Source of the DNA: Janthinobacterium rivuli
Lineage (GTDB): Bacteria > Pseudomonadota > Gammaproteobacteria > Burkholderiales > Burkholderiaceae_D
Length of the DNA stretch: 64,000 nt
Assembly (NCBI RefSeq): GCF_029690045.1
Contig: NZ_CP121464.1
Location: 1,612,001 to 1,676,000 of the forward strand
Direction of reading: 5' to 3'
Made by a program: the position numbers and the translations under genes
The notes under the pieces: model-generated
What the model was told of the DNA's origin: nothing
The model's database searches: none
Seen by the model: the letters and a program-made list of their open reading frames with translations, nothing else
Part shown: piece by piece, positions 42,628 to 53,399 of the stretch
Layout of the letters: each line of letters begins with the position of its first letter
How positions within the stretch are numbered: the first letter of the stretch is position 1

Positions 42628-43953
42628 ATGACATTACACGCAATGCTGGCTTGCTTCGCCTGCGCACTGCCACTGGCCGCCGCCTCCGCCAGTCCTTCCG
42701 CTCCTGCCGCGCCGGCTTTCGCGCCGGAAGTGGTGGCGTATTATCCCGGCTGGAAATCGGCCGATTTTCCCGTTAACGAGCACAATATTCGCGCTGGCAA
42801 TGTCAGCCTGATCCAGTACGCGTTCGCCGACATCTGCTGGGATGGCGAACATGGCAATCCCGCACCGGAGGGCGGCGGCGTGAGCGCCTGCCTGGATGCG
42901 CAGGGCCAGCCGTCCCGGCCGGCCAATGGCAGCATCGTCCTGCCGGCGCCGCAAGCTGATGCCGACAACTTGCGCAAGCTCAATGCGCTCAAGCAAAGTC
43001 ATTCGCGGTTGCGCGTCCTGCTGTCGGTGGGCGGCTGGATCTGGTCGAACCGCTTTTCGGACGTGGCCGCCACGCCGGCCGCACGCCAGGCGTTCATCGC
43101 CTCCGCGCTGGAACTGGTACGCCGGCATGGCCTCGATGGCGTCGATATCGACTGGGAACATCCGGCCACGGGGGGGATTCCCTGTATCGAAGGCAAGCTC
43201 TGCCATCGCGCCGACGACAAGGAAAACTATGTGCGCCTCGCGAGCGAACTGCGCAGCGCCTTCGAGCAGGCCGGCAAGCAGGATGCCGGCCGCCATTACC
43301 TGATCACCATCGCCGCCGGCGCGCATGCCAGCCTGAGCGACGACAGCGACGCTTCGCCCGGCTGGATCGTCCGCCTGGCGGCGCAGCTGGACTGGATCAA
43401 CCTGATGACGTATGACTACCGCGGCGTGTGGGATGCCGAGAGTGGCCAGCTGGCGCCCCTGCATGCCGACCCCGCCGACCCGCAGCGCGACAAGCAGCTG
43501 TATGCGGACGCCACCGTGACGCGCTTCCTGCGCGCCGGCGTGCCTGCCGCCAAGCTGGTGCTGGGCGTGCCCTTTTATGGCTATGGCTGGAAGCAGTGCG
43601 CCGCCGGTCCTCGCGGCGATGGCTTGTACCAACCTTGCGAGGGCGCCGCCAGCGGCAACGACGCTACGCCGACATTTACTTACCGGTATCTGCAGGAGCA
43701 AGGCTACCTGGCCGAGGGCGAGGGCGCGCGGGGCTTCCAGCGCCATTGGAATGCCGCGTCGCAAGTACCGTATCTGTACAACCGCGACAGCGGCGTGTTC
43801 ATCAGCTATGAAGATGCGCAATCTGTGGCGCATAAAGTGCGCTATATCCGTGACAAGGGCTTGCGTGGCGGCATGTTCTGGGAATTGAGCGGCGATGCGC
43901 AGCATGTGCTGGGTACGGCCATGGCGCCCATCCTGAAGGGGGCGCAGCCATGA
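42628..43953 (+). CDS. GH18 chitinase
   Basis: A 441-residue secreted glycoside hydrolase family 18 chitinase. Signal peptide residues 1-22, then a TIM barrel beginning VVAYYPGWKSADFP. The catalytic DxxDxDxE motif is at Asp170, Asp173, Asp175 and Glu177 (DGVDIDWE), with the SxGG motif (LLSVGGW) at 132-138. MTYDYRG and YGYGW lie in later strands, and GGMFWELSGD is the final one. It lacks a separate chitin-binding module. Its stop overlaps the nagX-like start by 4 bp, which couples the two. Confidence 0.93.
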   Translation: MTLHAMLACFACALPLAAASASPSAPAAPAFAPEVVAYYPGWKSADFPVNEHNIRAGNVSLIQYAFADICWDGEHGNPAPEGGGVSACLDAQGQPSRPANGSIVLPAPQADADNLRKLNALKQSHSRLRVLLSVGGWIWSNRFSDVAATPAARQAFIASALELVRRHGLDGVDIDWEHPATGGIPCIEGKLCHRADDKENYVRLASELRSAFEQAGKQDAGRHYLITIAAGAHASLSDDSDASPGWIVRLAAQLDWINLMTYDYRGVWDAESGQLAPLHADPADPQRDKQLYADATVTRFLRAGVPAAKLVLGVPFYGYGWKQCAAGPRGDGLYQPCEGAASGNDATPTFTYRYLQEQGYLAEGEGARGFQRHWNAASQVPYLYNRDSGVFISYEDAQSVAHKVRYIRDKGLRGGMFWELSGDAQHVLGTAMAPILKGAQP

Positions 43954-45062
43954 ACCAGCGCTACCTCGCCCTCGACGTCCTGCGCGGCCTGACCGTCGCA
44001 CTGATGATCGTCGTCAATACGCCGGGCGACTGGGGCAGCGTGTATGCGCCGTTCCTGCATGCCGAATGGCATGGTTTTACCCTCACGGACCTGGTCTTCC
44101 CCAGCTTTTTGTTTGTCGTCGGCAATGCGCTGGCGTTTGCGTTGGGGAAATATGAACATCTGGGCCATGGCGCCGTGCTGGCCAGGCTGTGCAAGCGCAG
44201 CGCGCTGATTTTTTTACTGGGCTTCCTGCTGTACTGGTTCCCTTTCTTCAAGCTCGACGATGCGGGCCAGTTCGCCTGGTCGCCGCTGTCGCACACGCGC
44301 ATCCCCGGCGTGCTGCAGCGCATCGCCGTGTGCTACCTGGCCGCCGCCCTGATCCTGCATTACTGGAAGACGCGCGGCGCGCTGGTGTTCAGCGCCTGCG
44401 CCTTGCTCGGTTACTGGGCCATCCTGGCGACCTGGGGCGATTACAGCTTGCACGGCAACGCGCCCGCCAAGCTGGACCTGATCTTGCTGGGCGACAGCCA
44501 TCTGTACCATGGCGAAGGCATCGCCTTCGATCCGGAAGGCATCCTCGGCAGTTTGCCTGCTATCGTCAATGTGATTGCCGGCTATCTGGCGGGCAGTTTC
44601 CTGCGCCAGACGGCGCCGGCGCAGCTGCGTTCGAGCCTGTATCAGCTGGCCGTGGCTGGCGTCATCTGCGTGGCCGTGGCCCTGTGCTGGAATGAAGTGT
44701 TTCCGATCAACAAGAAGCTGTGGACCAGCTCTTACGTGATGCTGGGTATTGGCCTGGACTTGCTGCTGCTGGCGCTGCTGATGTACATCATTGACGTACG
44801 TCAAATGACTGGCTGGACGTATTTCTTTGAAGTCTTCGGCAAGAACACGCTCTTCATTTACCTGGTGTCGGAAGTGCTGGTGATCATCGCGTTTACCGTG
44901 CGCATCGGCGGCGGCAATCTGTACCAGTGGCTGTACACGCACTGGTTTACGGGCTGGGCACCGGCGCGCGTGGGGTCCATGCTGTTTGCCGTCAGCTTCA
45001 TGCTGCTGTGCTGGCTGATTGCCTACGGCATGGACAAGCGCAAGATCTACATCAAAGTCTAG
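43950..45062 (+). CDS. nagX: NagX/HGSNAT-like membrane acyltransferase, copy 1
   Basis: A 370-residue integral membrane protein with about ten helices, in the DUF5009 / heparan-glucosaminide N-acetyltransferase-like family called NagX in GlcNAc operons. It begins RYLALDVLRGLTVALMIVVN, followed by DLVFPSFLFVVGNALAFALG, the family signature. NagX is found in chitin/GlcNAc gene sets of many Proteobacteria and is suggested to act on or transport GlcNAc derivatives; the reaction is not settled. Translationally coupled to the chitinase. Confidence 0.9.
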   Translation: MNQRYLALDVLRGLTVALMIVVNTPGDWGSVYAPFLHAEWHGFTLTDLVFPSFLFVVGNALAFALGKYEHLGHGAVLARLCKRSALIFLLGFLLYWFPFFKLDDAGQFAWSPLSHTRIPGVLQRIAVCYLAAALILHYWKTRGALVFSACALLGYWAILATWGDYSLHGNAPAKLDLILLGDSHLYHGEGIAFDPEGILGSLPAIVNVIAGYLAGSFLRQTAPAQLRSSLYQLAVAGVICVAVALCWNEVFPINKKLWTSSYVMLGIGLDLLLLALLMYIIDVRQMTGWTYFFEVFGKNTLFIYLVSEVLVIIAFTVRIGGGNLYQWLYTHWFTGWAPARVGSMLFAVSFMLLCWLIAYGMDKRKIYIKV

Positions 45063-46261
45063 AACTTCAGCTTCAGGCCGTAACGCGTGGCCAGGGCGGT
45101 GAAGAGCAACATCAGGGCGGTGACGGCGGCGGCATTCCACAGGCCGGCCGCGCCGCCCGTTTCAAGATACGGCCACCAGAAGTGCGGCAGGTGCAGCACG
45201 GCCGCCAGTTGCTGCCACAGGTCGGGCACGATGTAGGCGAACAGGGCATTTGTTCCGGCAGGCAACAGCACCACCGCCCAGGCGCGCCAGCGCCACACGT
45301 CGATGACGACATAAAACACGAGGAACAGGGCCAGGATGATGGCGCTGCACACGAGCGTGTAGGATTCCGTTGCCGCGATCTTGTTGATGTGGTGATACGG
45401 GCGCAGCAGCATGCCCGCCGCCAGCAGGCCCAGCGCGAACCACGCCATGAAACGTATCCTCTGGGCATGGCTCAGGGCGGCGCCGCGCAGGAACAGCTGG
45501 CCCACCAGGGTGCCGGCCAGCACATTGGCCGCCGTCGAACCGAGCACTTGCGGCACGTTGACAAACCCGTTGATACCCGCCGGCAGGAAATCCAGGCTGC
45601 CCGCCGTGCCGCCCATGTACAGCGTGATCAGCAGGGCAAACACGCCCATCAGCGCCGTACCGTTGCCCTGGCACGCCAGGTACAGCAAGCTGCACAGCAG
45701 ATACGCCCAGCCGATCATGCCGAGGATGCCCCACCATGACGGTTGCAGCCAGGTGCTGGAAAATTCCGCATTCAATCCGCCGCGGAACGTCGCCAGCAGG
45801 AACAGCATCAGGATGCTGCCTGCGGCCAGTTCCAGCTTGCCCGCGCCCTGGCGCCACAGCAGGATCATGGCCATATAAAACAACAGGACATAGACGGCGT
45901 GCGGCAGCAGCGCCGCCTGCGCATCGTAGCGGTAGGCATTCGCCAGCACCACGCCGGCCAGCATCAGGCTGGCGGAGCGCCACAGCAGGCGCCCCAGCAA
46001 GGCTGGCGTGACGTGGCCGCAATGGCGCTGCAAGGCCAGCGGAATGGCCATGCCGACCATGAACAGGAAGCCGGGAAAGACCAGGTCGGGCACGGTGATG
46101 CCGTCCGCGCGCGGCCCCGCATGTTCGAGCCACCAGGCAATGCCGGGCATGCCGGCCAGGTAGTTGACCCAGATCATGGTGACGATCACGAAGCCGCGAA
46201 AGGCGTCCAGGCTGGTCAATCGTTCGGCGGCGGTGGCAGTGGCGACAGTGGCTGGCGGCAT
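45059..46261 (-). CDS. nagX: NagX/HGSNAT-like membrane acyltransferase, copy 2
   Basis: A 400-residue relative of the protein encoded convergently at 43950-45062, with the same order of motifs: LTSLDAFRGFVIVTMIWVNY, VPDLVFPGFLFMVGMAIPLA, and a last helix cluster. Around ten hydrophobic segments are visible. The two genes overlap tail to tail by 4 bp (TCTAGA shared by both stops). No good ribosome binding site precedes the ATG at 46261. Paralogy is evident; whether it duplicates or complements copy 1 is unknown. Confidence 0.85.
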   Translation of the reverse strand: MPPATVATATAAERLTSLDAFRGFVIVTMIWVNYLAGMPGIAWWLEHAGPRADGITVPDLVFPGFLFMVGMAIPLALQRHCGHVTPALLGRLLWRSASLMLAGVVLANAYRYDAQAALLPHAVYVLLFYMAMILLWRQGAGKLELAAGSILMLFLLATFRGGLNAEFSSTWLQPSWWGILGMIGWAYLLCSLLYLACQGNGTALMGVFALLITLYMGGTAGSLDFLPAGINGFVNVPQVLGSTAANVLAGTLVGQLFLRGAALSHAQRIRFMAWFALGLLAAGMLLRPYHHINKIAATESYTLVCSAIILALFLVFYVVIDVWRWRAWAVVLLPAGTNALFAYIVPDLWQQLAAVLHLPHFWWPYLETGGAAGLWNAAAVTALMLLFTALATRYGLKLKF

Positions 46262-46281
46262 GGAAGGAGGAAAAAAGGTCG

Positions 46282-46310
46282 AAAAAAAAGCAGCCCCGGC
46301 CTGAGCCGGG
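46282..46310 (-). terminator. Terminator of the TPR-protein gene
   Basis: In minus-strand direction the stem CCCGGC / GCCGGG (loop TCAG) is followed after GCTGC by an eight-T run, 33 bp beyond the stop codon of the gene at 46343-47653. Confidence 0.75.
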
Positions 46311-46342
46311 AACCGCCTTGCGTGTGCTGCCGGGAGCGGGAA

Positions 46343-47653
46343 TTACTGCGCCGCTGCTGCCGCTGCTGCCGGTGCCGCTGCCGTGGCAGGACGGTTCAGC
46401 CACAGGATCCAGTAGCGGGCCAGATCGCCCACGCCGTCGCCGCCCTTGACCGTTTCCAGCACCTTGATGGCGTCGTCTTTCTTGCCGGCCATGGCGTAGG
46501 AATAGCCGAGGCGCAGCTTGGCGTCTTCAACGCGCTTCAGGCCGCCCTTGGCGATGCCTTTCTGGATCAGGTCGATACCTTTGTCGAACTGGTCCATCGT
46601 CACGAAGGCGTAGCCCAGGTTGATCAAGCCCGTGCCATCCTTGCTCTTCATGGCCGAGGCTTCGCCGCTGGCGATGTTTTTCGCATCGTCGGCGGCAGCC
46701 TTGCTGGCCTGGTCGCGCAGTTTCTTGTGCTTGGCGGCATTCGCGCCCGTGCCCAGCACGCCTTTGGCAAAGCCGGCGTCGAGGACTTTTTTCGCCTCCG
46801 TCGGGAAGGCGTTCTGCAAGGCGATTTCAGCCATGTCGCTGTAGTCCTGTGGCGGCATGGTGCCGACGGCCTGGAATTGCAGGCGCAGCACGTCCAGCGC
46901 GAAGCGGTCGGAATAGCCGGCCTTGCCTTGCAGGCGGCCCAGCAGGTCGCTCCAGTAGTCATCCGACGGGTAGTAGCGCACCAGGTTTTCCATGGCGATC
47001 AGGTAGGTGGCTGGATCCTTGCTTTTCGAACCCGTGTTGGCCAGCAACTGCAGTTCTTCGATGCTTGGCGTCTTGCCCGCTTGCTGCTTGGCCGTCACGT
47101 CGGCCATCAGTTCCTGCTTGGCGCGCGCGAAATCGTTGCTGAAGTAATAGGCGCGGATGATGTAGGGACGCACGGTGGCCACGTCTCCCGTTGCCGTCTG
47201 GTAACGGGTGAACCATTTGATGGCGTTCGGGTAATCCTTGGCGTTGTAGTGGTAGTTCGCTAGTGCCTGGATGAAGTCGCCTTCCGATTTCTTGTCCAGC
47301 TTGCCCGATTCGATCACCGCTTCCAGCGCCGTCATGGCCATCGGTGCATTGTTGGTGGTCGAGGCCAGCGCCACGCGCAGGCGGTTCAGCACGAACGTTT
47401 CATACGGCGTCAGGGCCGGAATGGCGGCAGCCTGGTCGATGCGGCTTTGCACGTCGGCGTAGTTCTTGGCATCCATCGATGCCTTCACGACGGTCGGATC
47501 GAGCAGCTTGAACACTTCAGGGCGCACGGAGTCGGCCGGAGCGGCAGCGGCGGCGGCTGGCTTGGCATCCTGCGCATGCGACAGGGATGGCAGGACATTG
47601 AGGCCGATGGCGGCCAGGAGCAGACTAAGACGGGCAAGACGGAATTGGGACAT
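46343..47653 (-). CDS. Secreted TPR-containing protein
   Basis: A 436-residue exported protein. Signal peptide residues 1-27 (cleaved after LSHAQ), then helical repeats that look like TPRs: for example YPNAIKWFTRYQTATG, FPTEAKKVLDAGFAKGV, and FDKGIDLIQKGIAKGGLKRVEDAKLRLGYSYA. The ends are alanine-rich. TPR proteins are scaffolds; next to a NagX-like gene and behind the ABC ATPase gene it may assist an envelope assembly step of chitin use, which is a guess. A strong AAGGA lies 6 nt before the ATG. Confidence 0.75.
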   Translation of the reverse strand: MSQFRLARLSLLLAAIGLNVLPSLSHAQDAKPAAAAAAPADSVRPEVFKLLDPTVVKASMDAKNYADVQSRIDQAAAIPALTPYETFVLNRLRVALASTTNNAPMAMTALEAVIESGKLDKKSEGDFIQALANYHYNAKDYPNAIKWFTRYQTATGDVATVRPYIIRAYYFSNDFARAKQELMADVTAKQQAGKTPSIEELQLLANTGSKSKDPATYLIAMENLVRYYPSDDYWSDLLGRLQGKAGYSDRFALDVLRLQFQAVGTMPPQDYSDMAEIALQNAFPTEAKKVLDAGFAKGVLGTGANAAKHKKLRDQASKAAADDAKNIASGEASAMKSKDGTGLINLGYAFVTMDQFDKGIDLIQKGIAKGGLKRVEDAKLRLGYSYAMAGKKDDAIKVLETVKGGDGVGDLARYWILWLNRPATAAAPAAAAAAAQ

Positions 47654-47813
47654 GGGTTATCCTTCAATCAATAACAAAAATACGCACCTGCACTGGCAGC
47701 CGCAACATCGGGTAGTGGCTTTGCCAGAGGGGCAAGGAAGCTCGAAAAAACATCATTCTGCCAGTCTGTGTGCACAAGTCAAACAGAAGCGGCATGATAC
47801 AAAACGGCTATTG

Positions 47814-48959
<1,146 letters not shown>

Positions 48960-48973
48960 GGACTGTGCGATTC

Positions 48974-50302
48974 CTAGCTTGCGCTGGCCGGCGCGGAGGC
49001 TGCGCCGGCGTCAGATGGGTCGGAGGACTCCTTCGGGCCGATGCGCATGAAGCGCGACAGGATCAATACGGGCACGGCCGACACCAGCACCCACAGGAAG
49101 AAAGTCTTGTAGCCGAGCGCCGTCTGGATGTCGCCGCTGATCATCTTGAACAGAACGGAACCGAGCTGCATCACGCCGGTGGCAAACGCATAGTGGGCCG
49201 TCTGGTACTTGCCGACGGAGACCACCTGCATCATGAACAGGATCAGGCCGACGAAGCCGAAGCCATAGCCGAACATCTCCACGCTGAGCGCGGCCGTGAT
49301 CAGGGTCAGATCGGTCGGCATGCTGTGGCTCAGGTAATAGAACACCAGGTTCGGCAAGTTCATGGCCAGGATCAGGAAGAACATGGCACGCTTGAGGCCC
49401 AGCCAGGAAGTGAAGTAGCCGCCGCCGATGCTGCCCAGCAGGAACGCGACGGTGCCGGCCGTGCCGTACACGGCGCCCACTTCCGTCGTCGACAGGCCCA
49501 GGCCGCCCAGTTCGCGCGCTTCGCGCAGGAACAGCGGGCCGATGGTCTGCACTTGCGCTTCGCCCGCGCGGAACAGGATGATGAAGGCGATCATGCCCCA
49601 GATGCCGGGCTTTTTCAGGAAGTCCACCAGCACGTCCCACAGGGTGCGGCTGATGCCTGCCACGCTCTTGTCGGCCACGGCCGCGTTGCGCACCTGCGGC
49701 AGGGCCCACAGGTGGTAGGCGGCCAGCGACAGCATCATGGCGCCGATGATCAGGAAGATCACCGACCATGCCGGCTTGATGCCGATTTTTTTCTCCAGGT
49801 AGCCGGCCAGGATCACCAGGCCGCCCAGCGAGATGAACTTGCCCGCATTGAAGAAGGCGCCTTGCCAGCCCGCGTAGGCGGCCTGCTGCTTGTCCGACAG
49901 GCTGGCGATGTACAGGCCGTCGCAGACGATGTCGTGCGTCGACGAGGCCAGCGCGGCGACGAACAGCACGGCGATGCAGGCGGCGAACCACAGCGGCGTT
50001 TGCAGGGCCAGCGCGATCAGGCCCAGGCTCAGGCCGCCAAGGAACTGGAACAGCACCACCATGGTCTTCTTGCTCGAGGCCAGTTCCATGAAGGGGCTCC
50101 ACAGCGACTTGAAGACCCAGGCAAAGCCGATCAGGCCCGTCCAGCGGGCGATCTGGTCGTTCGGCACGCCCATGCTCTTGAACATCAGGCCGGCCACCAG
50201 GGCCACGGCGTAGAACGGCAAGCCCTGGGCGAAGTACAAGGTGGGCACCCAGGAAATCGGGCTGCGGACTTTTTTGCTGATGCTGATGCGCTGGTCGTGC
50301 AT
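48974..50302 (-). CDS. AmpG-like MFS transporter embedded in the ABC operon
   Basis: A 442-residue 12-helix transporter resembling the AmpG/PAT family, which imports GlcNAc-anhydro-muropeptides. It starts WVPTLYFAQGLPFYAVALVAG and has TGLIGFAWVFKSLWSPF, similar to AmpG's first helices. The ATG at 50302 has an AAGGA site 7 nt before it and was preferred to the ATG at 50332, which overlaps the permease stop by 4 bp but lacks a site. The embedding suggests a related amino sugar as substrate (GlcNAc or chitobiose); this is inference. Confidence 0.82.
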   Translation of the reverse strand: MHDQRISISKKVRSPISWVPTLYFAQGLPFYAVALVAGLMFKSMGVPNDQIARWTGLIGFAWVFKSLWSPFMELASSKKTMVVLFQFLGGLSLGLIALALQTPLWFAACIAVLFVAALASSTHDIVCDGLYIASLSDKQQAAYAGWQGAFFNAGKFISLGGLVILAGYLEKKIGIKPAWSVIFLIIGAMMLSLAAYHLWALPQVRNAAVADKSVAGISRTLWDVLVDFLKKPGIWGMIAFIILFRAGEAQVQTIGPLFLREARELGGLGLSTTEVGAVYGTAGTVAFLLGSIGGGYFTSWLGLKRAMFFLILAMNLPNLVFYYLSHSMPTDLTLITAALSVEMFGYGFGFVGLILFMMQVVSVGKYQTAHYAFATGVMQLGSVLFKMISGDIQTALGYKTFFLWVLVSAVPVLILSRFMRIGPKESSDPSDAGAASAPASAS

Positions 50303-50328
50303 GGAGGCTTCCTTATCGAGAGACGTTT

Positions 50329-51165
50329 TCATTTGACTGCGCCGTCCATGCCGCGCATGAAGAAGCGTTGGGTAAACAGGAAGGCGAGCAGGGTCGGCAC
50401 GATGGTGATCAGGGTGCCGGCCGCGATCACGCGCGTGCTGCTGCCGAAGGTGCCGCGCAAATACAGCACGCCGACAGAAAGCGGGAATTCATCGGGCTTG
50501 CTCATGACGATGGAAGGCCAGATGTATTCATTCCACGATTCGACGGCCGTCAGGATGCCGACGGTGGCCAGCCATGGCGTAATCAGGGGCAGCATGATGC
50601 GGCTGAAGATGACCCACTCGGACGCGCCATCGACACGCGCCGCGTCGATCAGGTCTTGCGGCACTTCCTCGAATGCCTGCTTGAGCAGCAAGATGGCCAC
50701 GGCCGTCACCACGTTGGGCAGGATTACGCCCGTGTAGGTGTCGACCAGGCTCATTTGCGTGATGGTGATGAAGTTGACGAGGAAGTTGACCTCGGACGGC
50801 AGCACCAGCGTGGCCAGGATCAGGCCGAACACCAGTTTGCGGCCGCGGAATTTCAGGCGCGCCAGCGGATACGCGGCCAGTGAACACAGCAGCAGCTTCC
50901 AGAACACGGTAAACACGGCGATCAGCACCGAGTTCCTGAAGAACGACCAGATCGGGATCGCATTGAACACTTCGATGAAGTTGGCCAAGGACGGCGCCTT
51001 CGGCCAGAAGGTGGGCGGAAAAGCAAAGATATTGCCTTGCGTGGAAATGGCCGTCACCAGGGTCCACCAGAACGGGAAGACGCAGACGACGGCGATCGCG
51101 CACAGCACGGCATAGTGGCCCAGGATGTGCAGGCGTGTTTTCAGGGGGCGGGAGCGTTTTTTCAT
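50329..51165 (-). CDS. Sugar ABC transporter permease (MalG/UgpE type)
   Basis: A 278-residue inner-membrane permease with six hydrophobic segments. The EAA loop, which docks the ATPase, is EEVPQDLIDAARVDGASEWVIFSRIMLPLI (about residues 170-200). It pairs with the permease at 51178-52047, with a 12-bp gap. Together with the ATPase and the binding protein it forms the importer of the GlcNAc locus. Confidence 0.93.
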   Translation of the reverse strand: MKKRSRPLKTRLHILGHYAVLCAIAVVCVFPFWWTLVTAISTQGNIFAFPPTFWPKAPSLANFIEVFNAIPIWSFFRNSVLIAVFTVFWKLLLCSLAAYPLARLKFRGRKLVFGLILATLVLPSEVNFLVNFITITQMSLVDTYTGVILPNVVTAVAILLLKQAFEEVPQDLIDAARVDGASEWVIFSRIMLPLITPWLATVGILTAVESWNEYIWPSIVMSKPDEFPLSVGVLYLRGTFGSSTRVIAAGTLITIVPTLLAFLFTQRFFMRGMDGAVK

Positions 51166-51177
51166 GGTCAGTCCCGG

Positions 51178-52047
51178 TTAGCGGTGCTTCGGTTTCAGGT
51201 AGCGCAGGCACAGCAGGGCGATGGCTATGCAGAACAGCGAGACGACGAAGCTGGCCGCCAGCGCGCGCGGCAGTTTCAAGTGCTTGAGGCCCTGGTCATA
51301 GGCGTAGTACAGCGCCGTGAAGGTGGAGTTCATGGGCCCGCCTTGCGTCAGCACGTCGACTTCCTGGTACGCCTTCAGGGCCGCCAGCACGGACAGGATG
51401 GAGCACAGCATGATGGTCGGGCGCAGCATCGGCACGGTGATCTTCCAGAAGCGCTGCCAGCGGTTGGCGCCATCGAGCATGGCCGCTTCCTGCATGTCCG
51501 ACGGTATCGATTGCAGGGCCGCCAGGTACATCACCATATACCAGCCCAGGCCGCGCCACAGGGTGACGAACATCACGGCAAACAGGGCCAGGCTGTCGTT
51601 CGACAGCCAGCCCACGGGCGCATTCACGAGTTTTAAGGTCATCATCACGTAGTTCAGCGCGCCCTGTTCGTGGAACATGAAGCCCCACATGATGCCGACC
51701 ACGGAAACGGTGGTCACCACGGGCACGTAGAAGGCGGCGCGGAACAGACGGATGCCGGGCAGGCGGTTGTTGACCAGCACGGCCAGGGTGATGGCGCCCA
51801 CCTGCACGAAGGGCACCATCAGCAAAAACATCAGCGAGTTTTTCAGGCCCGAGACGAACATCTCGTTGTTGAAGATGTAGCGGAAGTTGTCGAGGCCGAC
51901 GAAGCGCGTCTCGCGTATCAGGCTATAGTCGGTGAAGGCCAGCACGGAGCCGTAGCCGACGGGCCAGAAGGAAAAGGCGGCCAGCAGCAGCAGAGCGGGG
52001 GCGAGGAACAGCCAGGCTTGCACGGTATGGCGGTGGGCGAGTTTCAT
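51178..52047 (-). CDS. Sugar ABC transporter permease (MalF/UgpA type)
   Basis: A 289-residue inner-membrane permease with six hydrophobic segments. It begins HRHTVQAWLFLAPALLLLAAFSFWPVGYG and has the EAA-type loop IPSDMQEAAMLDGANRWQRFWKITVPMLRPT (about residues 190-220). AAGGA lies before the ATG. It is the first of the two permeases downstream of the binding protein, only 7 bp from that gene's stop codon. Confidence 0.93.
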   Translation of the reverse strand: MKLAHRHTVQAWLFLAPALLLLAAFSFWPVGYGSVLAFTDYSLIRETRFVGLDNFRYIFNNEMFVSGLKNSLMFLLMVPFVQVGAITLAVLVNNRLPGIRLFRAAFYVPVVTTVSVVGIMWGFMFHEQGALNYVMMTLKLVNAPVGWLSNDSLALFAVMFVTLWRGLGWYMVMYLAALQSIPSDMQEAAMLDGANRWQRFWKITVPMLRPTIMLCSILSVLAALKAYQEVDVLTQGGPMNSTFTALYYAYDQGLKHLKLPRALAASFVVSLFCIAIALLCLRYLKPKHR

Positions 52048-52054
52048 GGTGTCC

Positions 52055-53311
52055 TTAGTGGCGCGGCAGGGTGGCCAGCTTGCGGTTCCAGATGGCGACG
52101 GCCTGGTCCAGCGCCTGCTTCACGTCCTGCTTGCCCGTGACCCCGGCTTCGACTGCCTTCACGAGCGAGCGGCGCAACTCGTCGTAGTCGTCGATGCCGG
52201 CCACGTACAGGGTGCGCGAGTGGCCCATCGACAGGGCGCCGGCGGCCACCGCTTTTTCAGCCGCGCCCGCGTTCTGCGGCGTGGACAGAAAAAACGGGTC
52301 GGCCGCCGCTTTCACCGTGGTGGGAAAGACGCTGGCCTGCTTGGCGAAGGCCAGCTGGTTCTCGTCGTTCGTCAGGAAGCGCGCGAACTTGCCGACCGAG
52401 GGCAGCTGGCGCGCCAGCACGCCTTTCGGAATGGCGAAGTGCACCAGCCAGCCGCCGTCGGCGATGCCTGTGGGGCCCAGCGGCGCGGGCGCCACGTCGG
52501 TGATGGCGTAGATATCTTTCGCGTCGCCGCGGATGCGCTGTATGGCCGTCGGCGGCGCCAGCAGCATGCCCAGGCGGCCGCCCTTGTAGGCGTCGATCAC
52601 GGCCGGAAAATTGTCTTCGGCGAACAGGCTTTCCTTCAGTAGGCCGCCCACTTTATAGGTGTCGGCCAGCTTTTGCACCAGCGCCACGTGCTGCGGCGAA
52701 TTGAAGACGGCGCGGTTGTTCTGGACCACGCCCAGGCCCTGCTGCATGAACAGGCCATCGATTTTGGAGAGGGCGGGGGCGATGCCGGCCTTGCCCGTGC
52801 GTTGCGCGATTTGTCGCGCAAACGCCAGCTGTTCATCGAGGCTGGCGGGGCCGCGCGTGAGGCCCGCCTGCTTGAAAATGGCGGTATTGAAGGCGATCAC
52901 CGCGACATTGCTGTACATGGGAAAACCGTAGGTGCCGCCCTTGAAGCGCAAGTCCGCCAGGGCGCTGGGAATGTAGCTGGCGCGCGCATCCGCGATCAGG
53001 CCATCGACGGGGGTGAGCAAGCCGTCGCGCGCGAATTCGTCGGCCCAGGGCACGTTCAGGCTGACCAGCGCGGGCGGCGTGCCGGCCACGATGCGCGTGA
53101 CCAGCTTGGTCTGGATGACGTCCCATGGAAAATCGATCCATTCGATTTTGACGCCGGGATTTTGCGCCTCATAGCGCGCCACCACCGCATTGAAATACGG
53201 CGTGAATTTGGGCTTCATGCTGAAGGTCCAGAATTCGATTTTCTCGGCAGCCCATGCCTGCGGCGCGAGCAGGCCCGCGCAGGCAACAACCGCCAACAGT
53301 CTCTTGATCAT
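52055..53311 (-). CDS. Sugar ABC transporter substrate-binding protein
   Basis: A 418-residue periplasmic binding protein. Signal peptide residues 1-21 (cleaved after AWA), then the type-I sugar-binding fold: FWTFSMKPKFTPYFNAVVARYEAQNPGVKIEW at the start, and AGGRLGMLLAPPTAIQRIRG-like hinge region later. The family (SBP_bac_1) binds sugars such as maltose, glycerol-3-phosphate or chitobiose. It heads the transporter genes, upstream of two permeases. A GGGGTC hairpin lies between it and the nagB-II gene. Confidence 0.9.
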   Translation of the reverse strand: MIKRLLAVVACAGLLAPQAWAAEKIEFWTFSMKPKFTPYFNAVVARYEAQNPGVKIEWIDFPWDVIQTKLVTRIVAGTPPALVSLNVPWADEFARDGLLTPVDGLIADARASYIPSALADLRFKGGTYGFPMYSNVAVIAFNTAIFKQAGLTRGPASLDEQLAFARQIAQRTGKAGIAPALSKIDGLFMQQGLGVVQNNRAVFNSPQHVALVQKLADTYKVGGLLKESLFAEDNFPAVIDAYKGGRLGMLLAPPTAIQRIRGDAKDIYAITDVAPAPLGPTGIADGGWLVHFAIPKGVLARQLPSVGKFARFLTNDENQLAFAKQASVFPTTVKAAADPFFLSTPQNAGAAEKAVAAGALSMGHSRTLYVAGIDDYDELRRSLVKAVEAGVTGKQDVKQALDQAVAIWNRKLATLPRH

Positions 53312-53345
53312 TATTATTATCCCGGCCAGTGGCTCCGTAAGTGCC

Positions 53346-53372
53346 GGGGTCGGACCCTAAGGGTCCGACCCC
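53346..53372. repeat. GGGGTC-type perfect hairpin, copy 3
   Basis: Stem GGGGTCGGACCC / GGGTCCGACCCC with loop TAA, in the gap between the SIS-deaminase gene and the ABC binding-protein gene. It could attenuate read-through from the nag genes into the transporter genes. Flanks match the copy at 29606. Confidence 0.85.
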
Positions 53373-53399
53373 AGTCTTCGCTTTCGGGTTGGGTATTGC

